The notes beneath the pieces are model-generated. The model saw only the letters and a list, made by a program, of their open reading frames with translations. It was not told the DNA's origin and ran no database searches. 21,654 nt of DNA, from NCBI GenBank assembly GCA_947303105.1, contig CAMYXQ010000004.1, forward strand, positions 1 to 21,654, given 5' to 3'. Numbering within the stretch: the stretch's first letter is position 1; every line of letters starts with the position of its first letter. Shown here piece by piece: positions 7,726-15,883 of this stretch. The stretch is from an uncultured Caryophanales bacterium (GTDB taxonomy: Bacteria; Bacillota_I; Bacilli_A; RFN20; CAG-826). Position numbers and translations under genes: made by a program.

Positions 7726-10700
7726 TTACGATATGTCATGACGCATAGATAATTTCCGAATCGCCCTCATAACGGCCTCTAAACGATCCAACCAGTTGCC
7801 AACTTTATCGACACGCAACTGGAGGTGTTTGTCATAAAATGACACCTTCACATGGCCCAAGTGAGGAACGAGTTCATTGAATAATTCGACGCCGATTCCG
7901 TTCACGGAACTCCAGCGATCATCAAGCAAAATAACGATGTCCTTCTGGAATTCATCGATTGCGGCGAACTCCGGGTGAGCGCCCATCGCATCGATTCGGC
8001 GTTTTTGAATTAGCAATTCAACCTCGGGAGGTAGTTTTCCGTAGATGTCGCGGAGTTTCTTTTTAAACCGATCGATTTCCGCGTCGTTGGCGCAGTCGGC
8101 AAGTTCTTGGTACAAAGCGACTTTGTCGCTATTGATCGCATAATCTTGCGGAATGAATGCATCGATGGAGAACATCTTGTTCGGTTTGGGCGGAATTGGG
8201 GCGATGCCGGTTTTCCGTTCTTCTAGCGCCTCGTTGAGCATCTTCAAATACAAATCCAAGCCAACCGTATCGATGAACCCGGCTTGCTCAGGGCCAAGGA
8301 TGTCGCCCGCCCCGCGAATCATCAAATCACGCTGGGCGATTTTGAACCCGCTGCCCAGTTCGGTAAAGTCTTGGATAGCCGCCAAACGTTTTTGGGCATC
8401 TTCGTTCATTACTTTGTCCTGCTTGTAGAACAAATAGGCATAGGCGATTCGGTTTCCACGACCGACGCGGCCTTTGATTTGATAGAGCTGCGACAAACCA
8501 AAACGGTCCGCATCTTCGACGATGATCATGTTGGCGTTCGGAACGTCGATGCCGTTTTCAATAATTGAGGTGGCCACAAGCACATTGATCCGGCCATCGT
8601 AGAATTTTTCCATGATGTCTTCCACCGCCTCGCGTTCCATCTGACCATGGACGACTCCGACATGAGCGAATGGCACATTCTCGGCAATACGATTGGCAAC
8701 GCGATAAATGCTGTCGACGCGGTTATGGATATAGAACACCTGGCCGGTCCGACTCAGCTCGCGGGAAATCAATTCACGGATGGCTTTTTCTTGGTAGGGA
8801 GCCACATAAGTTTGGATAGGCATTCTAGCCGATGGCGGGGTATTTATTTGGCTTAAAGCGCGAACCCCAACAAGCGACATTTGGAGGGTTCTTGGAATCG
8901 GTGTTGCTGATAGTGATAAAACGTCAATTGAATTAGAAATCTCTTTGATCCGTTCTTTTTGTTCGACGCCAAACCTTTGTTCTTCGTCAACCACCAACAA
9001 ACCGAGTTCTTTGAAGTGGATTTCTTTACTCAAAAGCTTGTGGGTCCCGATAACTAAATCAATGTGACCCTCACCAATCTCTTTGATGGCTTTTTTCTGC
9101 TCAGATTCCGGAACTAATCGTGATAATAGTGCAATTTTGACCCCAAATTCGCGAAAACGATCACAAGCGACCTCATAATGTTGCCTGGCGAGCAAGGTTG
9201 TCGGACAAAGGATAGCCGCTTGTTTTCCGGCTAGGATTGATTTGAAGCAGGCCCGGAAAGCAATCTCGGTTTTACCAAATCCGACGTCGCCACAAAGGAG
9301 ACGATCCATGACGACCGGGCTTTCCATATCTTGTTTGATTTCTTGCAAACATTTTTGTTGGTCTTCCGTCAATGTATATGGGAATCCTTGCTCAAATCTT
9401 TCTTGCAGTTCGTCATCGGGAGGGAAGGCATATCCATCGATTTTCAGACGAGTGCCGTATAGCTTGATCAAGCGATCGGCGAGGTCATCGATTCGGGTTT
9501 TGATCTTTTCCTTTTTCTTGGTCCAATCGCCACGGGAAAGGCTGGAAAGTTTGGGGCGTGCGCCATCTCTTCCGCTGTATTTTCGGACGAGTCGGAATTG
9601 CTCCAGCGGAACATATAAAGATTCACTTCCGGCATAGGCGATATGGAGGTAGTCGCGATGGGCGCCCTCCACTTCCAACGTCTTCACTGAAAGGAATTGC
9701 CCGATGCCATTATATTCATGGACGACATAATCGCCCGGCTTCAAATCTTCGTAGGATTTCAAAATGGTCGCATTCCGGAAGCGGGAAGCGTAACGGGTTG
9801 CCACCGCATGATGCCCGAATAGTTCTTGGGCAGAAAGGAACACGACTTTCTGGTCGGGGAATTCGAATCCCGTTGATAAACCTTCGCTGCTAAGACCAAT
9901 TTTTCCTTGCGGCAATTGATACTTTCTTACCGTCTCATAGGGCAATTTCAATTCTTTTAGAATTGATTCGGTCGTGTATCTCTGTTGTTCCTCTGCTAAG
10001 CAAATCACGATTTTGTCGCAGGTGGAACAATAAGTCTGAATCGTCGTTCCTAACGCGGTCAAACCCGTGCCGCCCGCGACCGCATGGCGGACATGGAATT
10101 CAAGTTGGTCAGAACGGGTTTTGAAACGCATCCCATAAATGGGGCGGATCGCGCCAAAGGCTTCTTTGTAATCCATATATTCGCGAAGCCCAGAGACAAT
10201 TTTCAGTTCCTGACGGAGCTCACCATAGAAGCTCGCGGCTTCGTTGGTAATCAAATCAATGGATTCCTGGAACTTTTCCTTATTGGCGACAAAAACGACC
10301 TCGGGATCAAAATAACGGAACACACTCCAAGGGGAATTGCCCGCTAAGCAGAAATATCGATACAAGTATGGCCGTTCGGTCCGATTAAGGATATTTTCCA
10401 AATCATTTGCAACATTGGCTTTCAGGGTTTCGGCAGCTTCTGCCGGAAGCTCATTCAAATCCTTTTCCAGCCTTTCCGTGACGCGATTCGCCCATTCAGA
10501 AAGATCTTCTTCGTCGCAATACAAATCAGTCGCGGGAAGAATCTCAATCTCTTTTAGAGATTCGCCGCTGATTTGGGTGCCTAAATCAAAGAGACGGATG
10601 CTTTCGATTTCATCGCCGAAGAACTCGATTCGGCACGGCTGTAACGAGGAAACGGAAAAAACATCAAGGATGTCACCGCGATTGGCAAATTGTAACGACT

Positions 10701-11205
10701 GGTCAATTTTATTGACTTTGGAATAGCCGAGCTGAGCCAAACGGCGGCGCATCTCTTTGAGGTCCACCGTATCGCCGACCTGCAAATGAATCGCGGCATC
10801 TCTAAAGCAGCGCGGATCCGGTAAGTAACGGACCGTCGCCGAAGGATGGGTCACCAAAATCTTTGGCCGTTGATCGAGTAGTCTTCCTAATGCGTAAACC
10901 CGTTGAGACATTAGTTCCTTTGAGGAGGACAATGCCTCGGCCCGGAGCAATTCATCGTTCGGGAAGAAAACAACCTCTTCTTCTTTGAAGAAGTTCAACA
11001 GGAATTCATAGATCTTTTGGGCGGAATATAAGTCATTGGCAACGACGGCCATATCCCGCTTCCGATCATGGAAAATCGAGGCGGAAGCAAGGGCAATTCC
11101 GAGAGTGTCTTCAACAACAAAAGCCCCTTTCCGTTTGAGGGAGGGGGTATCGGGAACTAAGTTTTTCAGTAACTCAAACAGGTTTTCCGTCTTTTGGCAC
11201 CTCAC
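7726..11205 (-). CDS. mfd: Transcription-repair coupling factor Mfd
   Basis: A DNA translocase that removes RNA polymerase stalled at lesions and recruits UvrA. The 1159 residues have the full family layout: a UvrB-like N-terminal region, a CarD-like RNA polymerase interaction domain at about 485-550 (GDYVVHEYNGIGQFLSV...YVPLEQFRLV), a RecG-like helicase core with Walker A GDVGFGKT near 638 and the DEEQ box (VVDEEQRFG) near 738, helicase motif VI in QIKGRVGRGNR, and the C-terminal TRCF domain (DAFIPQDYAINSDKVALYQELA). The start is a GTG at 11205 that overlaps pth by 32 bases and has only a weak ribosome binding site, so the exact N-terminus is uncertain by a few residues; the core assignment is not. 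Pth-mfd-rqcP is the classic Firmicutes order. Confidence 0.96.
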   Translation of the reverse strand: MRCQKTENLFELLKNLVPDTPSLKRKGAFVVEDTLGIALASASIFHDRKRDMAVVANDLYSAQKIYEFLLNFFKEEEVVFFPNDELLRAEALSSSKELMSQRVYALGRLLDQRPKILVTHPSATVRYLPDPRCFRDAAIHLQVGDTVDLKEMRRRLAQLGYSKVNKIDQSLQFANRGDILDVFSVSSLQPCRIEFFGDEIESIRLFDLGTQISGESLKEIEILPATDLYCDEEDLSEWANRVTERLEKDLNELPAEAAETLKANVANDLENILNRTERPYLYRYFCLAGNSPWSVFRYFDPEVVFVANKEKFQESIDLITNEAASFYGELRQELKIVSGLREYMDYKEAFGAIRPIYGMRFKTRSDQLEFHVRHAVAGGTGLTALGTTIQTYCSTCDKIVICLAEEQQRYTTESILKELKLPYETVRKYQLPQGKIGLSSEGLSTGFEFPDQKVVFLSAQELFGHHAVATRYASRFRNATILKSYEDLKPGDYVVHEYNGIGQFLSVKTLEVEGAHRDYLHIAYAGSESLYVPLEQFRLVRKYSGRDGARPKLSSLSRGDWTKKKEKIKTRIDDLADRLIKLYGTRLKIDGYAFPPDDELQERFEQGFPYTLTEDQQKCLQEIKQDMESPVVMDRLLCGDVGFGKTEIAFRACFKSILAGKQAAILCPTTLLARQHYEVACDRFREFGVKIALLSRLVPESEQKKAIKEIGEGHIDLVIGTHKLLSKEIHFKELGLLVVDEEQRFGVEQKERIKEISNSIDVLSLSATPIPRTLQMSLVGVRALSQINTPPSARMPIQTYVAPYQEKAIRELISRELSRTGQVFYIHNRVDSIYRVANRIAENVPFAHVGVVHGQMEREAVEDIMEKFYDGRINVLVATSIIENGIDVPNANMIIVEDADRFGLSQLYQIKGRVGRGNRIAYAYLFYKQDKVMNEDAQKRLAAIQDFTELGSGFKIAQRDLMIRGAGDILGPEQAGFIDTVGLDLYLKMLNEALEERKTGIAPIPPKPNKMFSIDAFIPQDYAINSDKVALYQELADCANDAEIDRFKKKLRDIYGKLPPEVELLIQKRRIDAMGAHPEFAAIDEFQKDIVILLDDRWSSVNGIGVELFNELVPHLGHVKVSFYDKHLQLRVDKVGNWLDRLEAVMRAIRKLSMRHDIS

Positions 11206-11767
11206 TTCTTTGGTTATAACGGTTCATGGCCATTTGGAAGCCATGGAGGGCGATTTCACGTAACGCTTTGGCGGCTCGATCGGTCGCGTCTTCCAAGAGC
11301 TTTTTGCCTTCGGGAGACGGTTTCCCAAGCACATAGTCCACCGCATCGAAGGTGGGCTCACCGATGCCGACGCGGATGCGGGCGATCTCATCGGTGCCCA
11401 TGCGGTTGATGATCGACTGCATGCCTTTGTGTCCTCCGCTGGATCCGAATGGGCGCAAACGCAACGCGCCTTCGGGGATGGCCATCTCATCGTAAACGAT
11501 GACGATGTCCTCTTTCTCGATTTTGAAGTAATCCGCGAGCGGTTGGACGCATTCGCCGGAGTTATTCATGAACGTCTGCGGTTTGCAAAGGATGATCGGT
11601 TCGGGGAAGACGGGGGATTTGACAATCTCGAATTCGCCTTTGAAATCGTGACGGGAAAAAGACACGCCTAACGAATCGGCGAATTTGTCGAGGACGACGA
11701 ATCCCATGTTATGACGGGTTTCGGCGTACTCTCTTCCCGGATTTCCCAAACCTACGAATAATTTCAT
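11174..11767 (-). CDS. pth: Peptidyl-tRNA hydrolase
   Basis: Cleaves the ester bond of peptidyl-tRNAs that drop off the ribosome. The 197-residue protein begins FVGLGNPGREYAETRHNMGF, with Asn9 and the catalytic base His19. Other active-site residues are Asn69 in FMNNSGE, Asp93 in IVYDEM, and the GSSGGHKGMQSI segment with His113. The start overlaps the flavodoxin-gene stop by four bases (ATGA), so the two are translationally coupled. It overlaps mfd by 32 bases. It has no promoter of its own that I can see and is probably driven from the site near 12310. Confidence 0.97.
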   Translation of the reverse strand: MKLFVGLGNPGREYAETRHNMGFVVLDKFADSLGVSFSRHDFKGEFEIVKSPVFPEPIILCKPQTFMNNSGECVQPLADYFKIEKEDIVIVYDEMAIPEGALRLRPFGSSGGHKGMQSIINRMGTDEIARIRVGIGEPTFDAVDYVLGKPSPEGKKLLEDATDRAAKALREIALHGFQMAMNRYNQRSEVPKDGKPV

Positions 11768-12303
11768 GCTTTGTTATCTTCGGCCTCAATCTTCTCAATC
11801 ACTTCGATGACGCGGTCCACTTTCGCCTGATCATAGACCTCGAAGGGATTCTCGAGCACGCTGAGGAGCTGTTTGTCGCCTTCGGTGGCATCCGGCTTCC
11901 TCGCAATACGGGCGATTGAGGTCTTCATCAGGGCTTTATGGACAAGGTTCAGCTTTTTGAAATCGAAGGAACCTTGGAATTGATAGAAACGGATGTGATA
12001 AAGATCCAACACGTTCTGATTGATCAACGTGTTTCTTCCCTCGGGGGTCGGATAACCCATGCCTACGGCAAAGATGATGACGTTGCGGTCTTTCATCTCT
12101 TCCCAATGGACAAGGAAATCATTCACGCCTTGGATATTGCCGCCCATGACCCAACCACCGAAAACGATGATGTCGTATTGGTCAAGGGCCTTCCATTTGA
12201 ATTTCTTCAAGGGCATGACGTCGGCCCCGACCGCCTTGCCGATGTCTTCGGCATATTGTTTGGTTGAACCGTAGCCAGATTTATAAAGAATCAATTTTTT
12301 CAT
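11764..12303 (-). CDS. Flavodoxin-domain protein
   Basis: The 179-residue protein starts MKKLILYKSGYGSTKQYAE, in which residues 9-14 (SGYGST) form the FMN phosphate loop of flavodoxins. Later segments YDIIVFGGWVMGGNIQGVNDFL and NVIIFAVGMGYP fit the second and third flavin-contact loops. The pattern resembles the flavodoxin-domain family that includes HemG-like protoporphyrinogen oxidases, but nothing around it points to heme synthesis, so the redox partner and substrate are open. It is the first gene of the minus-strand operon flavodoxin-pth-mfd. There is no Shine-Dalgarno site before the ATG; a -10 box ends six bases upstream, suggesting a leaderless transcript. Confidence 0.8.
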   Translation of the reverse strand: MKKLILYKSGYGSTKQYAEDIGKAVGADVMPLKKFKWKALDQYDIIVFGGWVMGGNIQGVNDFLVHWEEMKDRNVIIFAVGMGYPTPEGRNTLINQNVLDLYHIRFYQFQGSFDFKKLNLVHKALMKTSIARIARKPDATEGDKQLLSVLENPFEVYDQAKVDRVIEVIEKIEAEDNKA

Positions 12304-12309
12304 ACCCGT

Positions 12310-12338
12310 AGTTTACTCTATGTTTCGTAAGAAACCAA
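12310..12338 (-). promoter_or_regulatory. Candidate promoter of flavodoxin-pth-mfd
   Basis: On the minus strand TTGGTT (12333-12338) and TAAACT (12310-12315) are 17 bases apart. The -10 box ends six bases before the ATG at 12303, so transcription would start at the start codon. The -35 box is weak (three of six). A GTTTC-GTAA-GAAAC hairpin (12322-12335) lies inside the promoter, between the two divergent genes. Confidence 0.4.
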
Positions 12339-12342
12339 ACTC

Positions 12343-12371
12343 TTCGATTTAAGAAGCGAAAAGAGTAGAAT
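12343..12371 (+). promoter_or_regulatory. Candidate promoter of the DUF368 gene
   Basis: TTCGAT (12343-12348) and TAGAAT (12366-12371) are 17 bases apart; the -10 box matches five of six. It ends six bases before the ATG at 12378, again predicting a leaderless mRNA. No Shine-Dalgarno site is present: the nearest purine run is 12 or more bases from the ATG. Confidence 0.45.
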
Positions 12372-12377
12372 GCTCCT

Positions 12378-13328
12378 ATGAACGCAAAACGATTCTTCGC
12401 GCAATTCGGCCGTGGTTGCTCCATGGGCCTCGGGATGGTTCCCGGCGTCAGCGCCGGCACCTTGGCGGTCATCGTCGGGATTTATGATGAGCTGATCGAT
12501 GCCCTTTCTTCCTTACGCAAAGAATTCAAACGCTCCTTCGTGCGCCTGCTCCCCATCGTGCTTGGCGTTCTCATCGCCTCCGCGTTGGTTCTCCTCGGCG
12601 TCCATTTCTTCTATTCCAAAGCCGAATTCATCATCTGCTGCGTCTTCGCCGGATTCGTTTTGGGCACGATTCCATTAATTGCCAACAAGGTTGGCTTTAA
12701 AAACGAGACGGGCAAGAAAATCATCGGTATCGTCATCGGTTTTATCGTTGCCGCCGGAATCGGCGCCCTATCCGTCATCAGCAAGCTATACTGGGGTCTC
12801 GAGTTCTCCGCCGCCTTCATCGAAGGTCGTTGGTGGACATATCTCGCCTGCCTCGTCGCCGGTTTCATCGCGGCAGCCGCTTGCATCGTCCCTGGCATCT
12901 CCGGCGCGATGATTCTCTTTATCTTCGGTTTATACAATCCCTGCGTCGGCATTTATGCCGGTGCCGATTCGATGTTCCATAACCATGACCGCATCTTGAG
13001 CGGCCTCGGTTTGACCGCGGCGATCCTTGTCGGCGGCCTTCTCGGCATCATCCTCACCGCGAAAGGAATGCGCCGTCTAATGGAAAAGAGGCGGGAAATA
13101 ACCTTCTCCGTCGTCTTCGGTTTCGTCCTTGGATCCATTGTTTCTATTTTCTGCAACCAATCTCTTTTGAATGACGCCAACGAATGGGCCTATTCGCAGA
13201 CCCCGACCTGGGCCTATGTTGTTGGCTCCATTCTCTTTGTTGGCGTCGCCGTCGGTTTCTACTTCGTCTCGCGTTATGCGACCAAATCCAAAGAGAAGGC
13301 CGAAGAGCAATCTGCGTCCGTTGATTAA
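12378..13328 (+). CDS. popT: DUF368 (PopT-type) undecaprenyl-phosphate flippase
   Basis: A 316-residue membrane protein with about eight or nine hydrophobic segments. The opening GRGCSMGLGMVPGVSAGTLAVIVGIYDELI is the DUF368 hallmark (G-x-x-x-IPG-x-S-G-G-T-x-A), and a second copy-like motif, ACIVPGISGAMILFIFGLY, lies near 175-195, indicating an internal inverted repeat. DUF368 proteins have been shown in other bacteria to bring undecaprenyl phosphate back across the membrane for cell-wall precursor recycling, in parallel with DedA proteins. The presence of such a gene implies a peptidoglycan-making cell and argues against a wall-less Mollicute. It is divergent from the flavodoxin operon and 153 bases upstream of a TetR gene. 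No Shine-Dalgarno site is seen. Family is confident; function by transfer from the family. Confidence 0.88.
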   Translation: MNAKRFFAQFGRGCSMGLGMVPGVSAGTLAVIVGIYDELIDALSSLRKEFKRSFVRLLPIVLGVLIASALVLLGVHFFYSKAEFIICCVFAGFVLGTIPLIANKVGFKNETGKKIIGIVIGFIVAAGIGALSVISKLYWGLEFSAAFIEGRWWTYLACLVAGFIAAAACIVPGISGAMILFIFGLYNPCVGIYAGADSMFHNHDRILSGLGLTAAILVGGLLGIILTAKGMRRLMEKRREITFSVVFGFVLGSIVSIFCNQSLLNDANEWAYSQTPTWAYVVGSILFVGVAVGFYFVSRYATKSKEKAEEQSASVD

Positions 13329-13420
13329 ATTGTCTTCTGAACCGATCGCATTCAACCAATACGTAAAATGACAAAATAATTGTTTGCCATTCGAACCATC
13401 TATTTTTTGTCAATTTTTGC

Positions 13421-13449
13421 TTGAAAAACGGCGATTTTTCCCAAACAAT
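13421..13449 (+). promoter_or_regulatory. Candidate promoter of the TetR gene
   Basis: TTGAAA (13421-13426, five of six) and AACAAT (13444-13449, four of six) are separated by 17 bases. A 9-base sequence CAAACAATT over the -10 box (13442-13450) is repeated in inverted form as AATTGTTTG at 13378-13386, which could be a pair of regulator half sites. The rest of the 13329-13420 stretch is AT-rich and shows no other feature; I see no clear terminator for the DUF368 gene. Confidence 0.45.
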
Positions 13450-13481
13450 TCAGTTATCTCAGCATAAGAAAGGAGTGCTTT

Positions 13482-14078
13482 ATGCCCCGTACCGCCGAAC
13501 AGAATCGCGTCATCCGCGACAAGAGAAAAGCCAAAATCACCGAAAGAGGCATCGAATTTTTCGCCCTCTTTGGACCGGAAGAAGTCGTTGTAGACGACAT
13601 CACCCAGTCCCTCGGTTGCTCCCACGGCTTGTTCTACCACTACTTCAAGAACACCGAAGAACTTTACGCCTACATCCCCGAGCACGTCGCCGATGCGCCG
13701 CGCCTCCAGCCCTACCGCATCCCGTTCGCGGAACTCGAGAAACTCGGCGTCAAAGAGACCGTCGCGCGTTTGTCTAAATTCATCGTCCAGGTTTTGACCG
13801 GAACCGACATCGCCGTCTTCGTTCTCAAGGTCTATGCCGAAAGCGAGAAATCCCTCAGCACCTTTGTCTCCCCGAACGGCCACACCTACTATGATGGTTT
13901 CATCCGCTTAATCGAACGCGGACAGAAAGAAGGCCTCATCATCGATGGCGAACCGAAAGAAATCGCCCTTGCCTTCATTGATTTCCTCAATGGCATGATC
14001 GATCGCCGCATTTTGACCAAACGGAAAGACTACGTCGCTCCGCGGCCGGAATTCATCGCTCACGCATTACTTAAATAA
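13482..14078 (+). CDS. TetR-family transcriptional regulator
   Basis: The 198-residue protein has a standard TetR N-terminal DNA-binding domain: a basic first helix (residues 9-30) and a helix-turn-helix at about 36-58, VVDDITQSLGCSHGLFYHYFKNTEELY. The rest is helical and divergent, as expected for the ligand-binding and dimer domain. AAGGAG lies seven bases before the ATG, so the start is firm. It is transcribed alone from the promoter at 13421 and ends at a terminator located inside the convergent sugar kinase gene. Possible targets are itself, the upstream popT gene or the kinase; the sequence does not decide. The ligand is unknown. Confidence 0.92.
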   Translation: MPRTAEQNRVIRDKRKAKITERGIEFFALFGPEEVVVDDITQSLGCSHGLFYHYFKNTEELYAYIPEHVADAPRLQPYRIPFAELEKLGVKETVARLSKFIVQVLTGTDIAVFVLKVYAESEKSLSTFVSPNGHTYYDGFIRLIERGQKEGLIIDGEPKEIALAFIDFLNGMIDRRILTKRKDYVAPRPEFIAHALLK

Positions 14079-14083
14079 CAAAG

Positions 14084-15676
14084 TTATTTCGATTGTTCAC
14101 GACGAAGCGCTAACCGGCGCTTCGTTTCTTTTTCGTTCAGCTTTTTGATCGCTTTATAGGACTTATCCAAGGATGGATAAAGCTTCTCGTACACTTCGTT
14201 GTAGAGATAGTCGTAAGTTTCATGGGTTTCGGGGTCAGGCAAGAAAGTATCTTTCACCCGGACCATCGCGTTGAGGGCTTCTTCGACGTTCTTATAAACG
14301 CCAGATGCCAAGAACCCGGCAATCGCCGCGCCCAAAGAGCCAGTTTCGGTGGTTTGCACGCGAACGACCGGGCGCCCCATGATGTCCGCGGTGATTTGGC
14401 AGATGGTGTCGCTTTGGGCGCCACCGCCGCTCACACGGATTTCTTTGATCGGGCAACGATTCTTCTTTTCGAAGTGTTCGGTGCCTTCGCGTAAGGCATA
14501 GCAGATGCCCTCGATGATCGCGCGGTACATATGCTCGCGACCCGTCGCATCGCTCCAACCGATGATCGCGCCTTTGGCGAGCGGTCTGGCTAGGCCGGGT
14601 CCCCAATAGGGTTGCAATACCAATCCGTTGCAACCGGCGGGCGCTTTCTTGAGATATTCTTCGAGGTCGGCGGCGCTAAGCTCATGCGACACAAGGTCGT
14701 CTACTTTCTTGCCAGCGAACTCTTTGAGGAACCAGTTGACCATCCAATATCCGCGATAGATTTGGATATCCATGTTGTAGTAACCCGGAACGCAGGCTTT
14801 AAAGGCCGGTAAGAAGGGTTCGGATTCGGTATAGGTGGTCTTGGTCGTCTCCACTGTGGATGCCGTGCCGTAGCTGAACGCGGCTTTGTCCGGTGAAATA
14901 ACGCCCAAACCTAGGGTTTCGCAGGATTTGTCGCTTCCGCAGGCGTAAAGAATCAAAGATTCTGGCAAGCCTAGCAATTCGGACGCTTCTTTGGTGAGGT
15001 GACCGATTGGGCTCCCTTCGGGAACGATCTCCGCGAGCATGTCGCTGGTGAGCGAGAAAATCTGGCCGGTGAGATGCTTTTCCGGATTCTTGTACCAACC
15101 GCCTTTCTTGAAGTCGATCGGGAAGTGGCCGGACATATTCGAACTGCTGTCGGCGAGGCGGCCGGTCAGCCGGTAATTGATATAGGTGGAAACGGGGACG
15201 TATTTCTTGATGCGGGCCCAGTTCTCCGGTTCATTCTCTTTGAGCCAGTTCGAGGGGCAGCGACGGCGGTTGGACACAATTGTGTCCGTCTTGCCGACCA
15301 AGCGGAACAAGAAACGGGAGAAGGCCGGAAGCGGCTCTTTGCATTCGGCGAGGCGCTGATCGAGCCAGACGATCGTCGGGCGGACGACTTCGTAGTTCTC
15401 ATCGAGGAAGACGGGACTATCGCGGAAGCAGGACATCGTGATGCCTTTGGCATTCGCGGTCTCTTCTTTGAACCGGCGGGCGAGCCGCTTGGCGCATTTG
15501 GCGATGCAATCGAAGTAGTAACGCGGGTCTTGCTCGGCGAAGTTCGGTTGCGGCGAGAAATAGGCGGGTTCGTAGGTTTCTTTTTCAAAGCCTTCGACCT
15601 CGCCGCGCTGATTGAATAAAGCGACGCGGACGCTTTGGGTTCCGATGTCGATGGTTATAACGTGAAAGTCGGTCAT
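14084..15676 (-). CDS. FGGY-family carbohydrate kinase
   Basis: About 530 residues. The actin-like ATPase fold is marked by ITIDIGTQSVRVALFNQRGEV near the N-terminus, a second phosphate loop at FSYGTASTVETT, and the adenosine motif VSGGGAQSDTICQITADIMG. FGGY kinases phosphorylate sugars or sugar alcohols; the segment YACGSDKSCETLGLG sits where xylulokinases have their conserved D-x2 motif and suggests a non-xylulose subfamily, so no substrate is assigned. The start at 15676 is set by CGGAGG eight bases upstream; a longer frame to 15772 runs through the promoter and is rejected. The gene is divergent from ppdK and convergent with the TetR gene, whose stop lies five bases away. No transporter or aldolase for the sugar lies nearby, which leaves its pathway open. 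The Lys/Arg-rich C-terminus shares its DNA with a TetR terminator. Confidence 0.9.
   Translation of the reverse strand: MTDFHVITIDIGTQSVRVALFNQRGEVEGFEKETYEPAYFSPQPNFAEQDPRYYFDCIAKCAKRLARRFKEETANAKGITMSCFRDSPVFLDENYEVVRPTIVWLDQRLAECKEPLPAFSRFLFRLVGKTDTIVSNRRRCPSNWLKENEPENWARIKKYVPVSTYINYRLTGRLADSSSNMSGHFPIDFKKGGWYKNPEKHLTGQIFSLTSDMLAEIVPEGSPIGHLTKEASELLGLPESLILYACGSDKSCETLGLGVISPDKAAFSYGTASTVETTKTTYTESEPFLPAFKACVPGYYNMDIQIYRGYWMVNWFLKEFAGKKVDDLVSHELSAADLEEYLKKAPAGCNGLVLQPYWGPGLARPLAKGAIIGWSDATGREHMYRAIIEGICYALREGTEHFEKKNRCPIKEIRVSGGGAQSDTICQITADIMGRPVVRVQTTETGSLGAAIAGFLASGVYKNVEEALNAMVRVKDTFLPDPETHETYDYLYNEVYEKLYPSLDKSYKAIKKLNEKETKRRLALRREQSK
14102..14133 (+). terminator. Terminator of the TetR gene, inside the kinase gene
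   Basis: ACGAAGCGC and GCGCTTCGT form a perfect nine-pair stem with a six-base loop (TAACCG), followed by TTCTTTTT. This is a good intrinsic terminator for the plus strand and lies within the last codons of the convergent FGGY kinase gene. A weaker AT-rich hairpin (14073-14089) includes both stop codons. Confidence 0.75.
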
Positions 15677-15701
15677 AAAATATGCCTCCGATTCTGCAAA
15701 T

Positions 15702-15730
15702 ATTTTAAGCAAATCCGTCGGCCATTGAAA
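15702..15730 (-). promoter_or_regulatory. Candidate promoter of the FGGY kinase gene
   Basis: On the minus strand TTTCAA (15725-15730) and TAAAAT (15702-15707, five of six) are 17 bases apart. Transcription would start near 15695, giving a leader of about 19 bases that includes the CGGAGG ribosome binding site. Confidence 0.5.
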
Positions 15731-15748
15731 TAACGCGTCTTTTGTTAA

Positions 15749-15766
15749 GGTGAATGAAGATTCACC
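15749..15766. promoter_or_regulatory. Palindrome between kinase gene and ppdK
   Basis: GGTGAAT and ATTCACC form a perfect inverted repeat around GAAG. It lies 18 bases upstream of the kinase -35 box and about 56 bases upstream of the ppdK -10 box. No gene reads into it from either side, so a terminator role is unlikely; an operator for a regulator of one or both divergent genes is the better reading. Confidence 0.5.
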
Positions 15767-15821
15767 AAACAACCCGAAAACATGAAAGCCTTTTCTTCTA
15801 TGAAGAACGAATATTGGTTGT

Positions 15822-15827
15822 TATAAT
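15822..15827 (+). promoter_or_regulatory. -10 box of the ppdK promoter
   Basis: A perfect TATAAT gives a start near 15834 and a leader of about 50 bases. No good -35 box is seen at 17 bases. The leader contains CAATG-CA-CATTG (15855-15866), a small inverted repeat, and an AGGAGG at 15872-15877. Confidence 0.5.
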
Positions 15828-15883
15828 TTTGCCGTCTAAGGTGCTTTTATGCGCCAATGCACATTGTCAACAGGAGGACAATA

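Noticed and set aside
13410..13883. Minus-strand frame of 157 codons over the TetR gene
   Set aside because: The TetR reading has a clear helix-turn-helix, promoter and SD site. The opposite frame is low-complexity Asp/Gly/Phe-rich sequence.
14999..15619. Long plus-strand frame opposite the FGGY kinase
   Set aside because: It is a codon-bias shadow of a well-supported gene, with no recognisable domain and no ribosome binding site.
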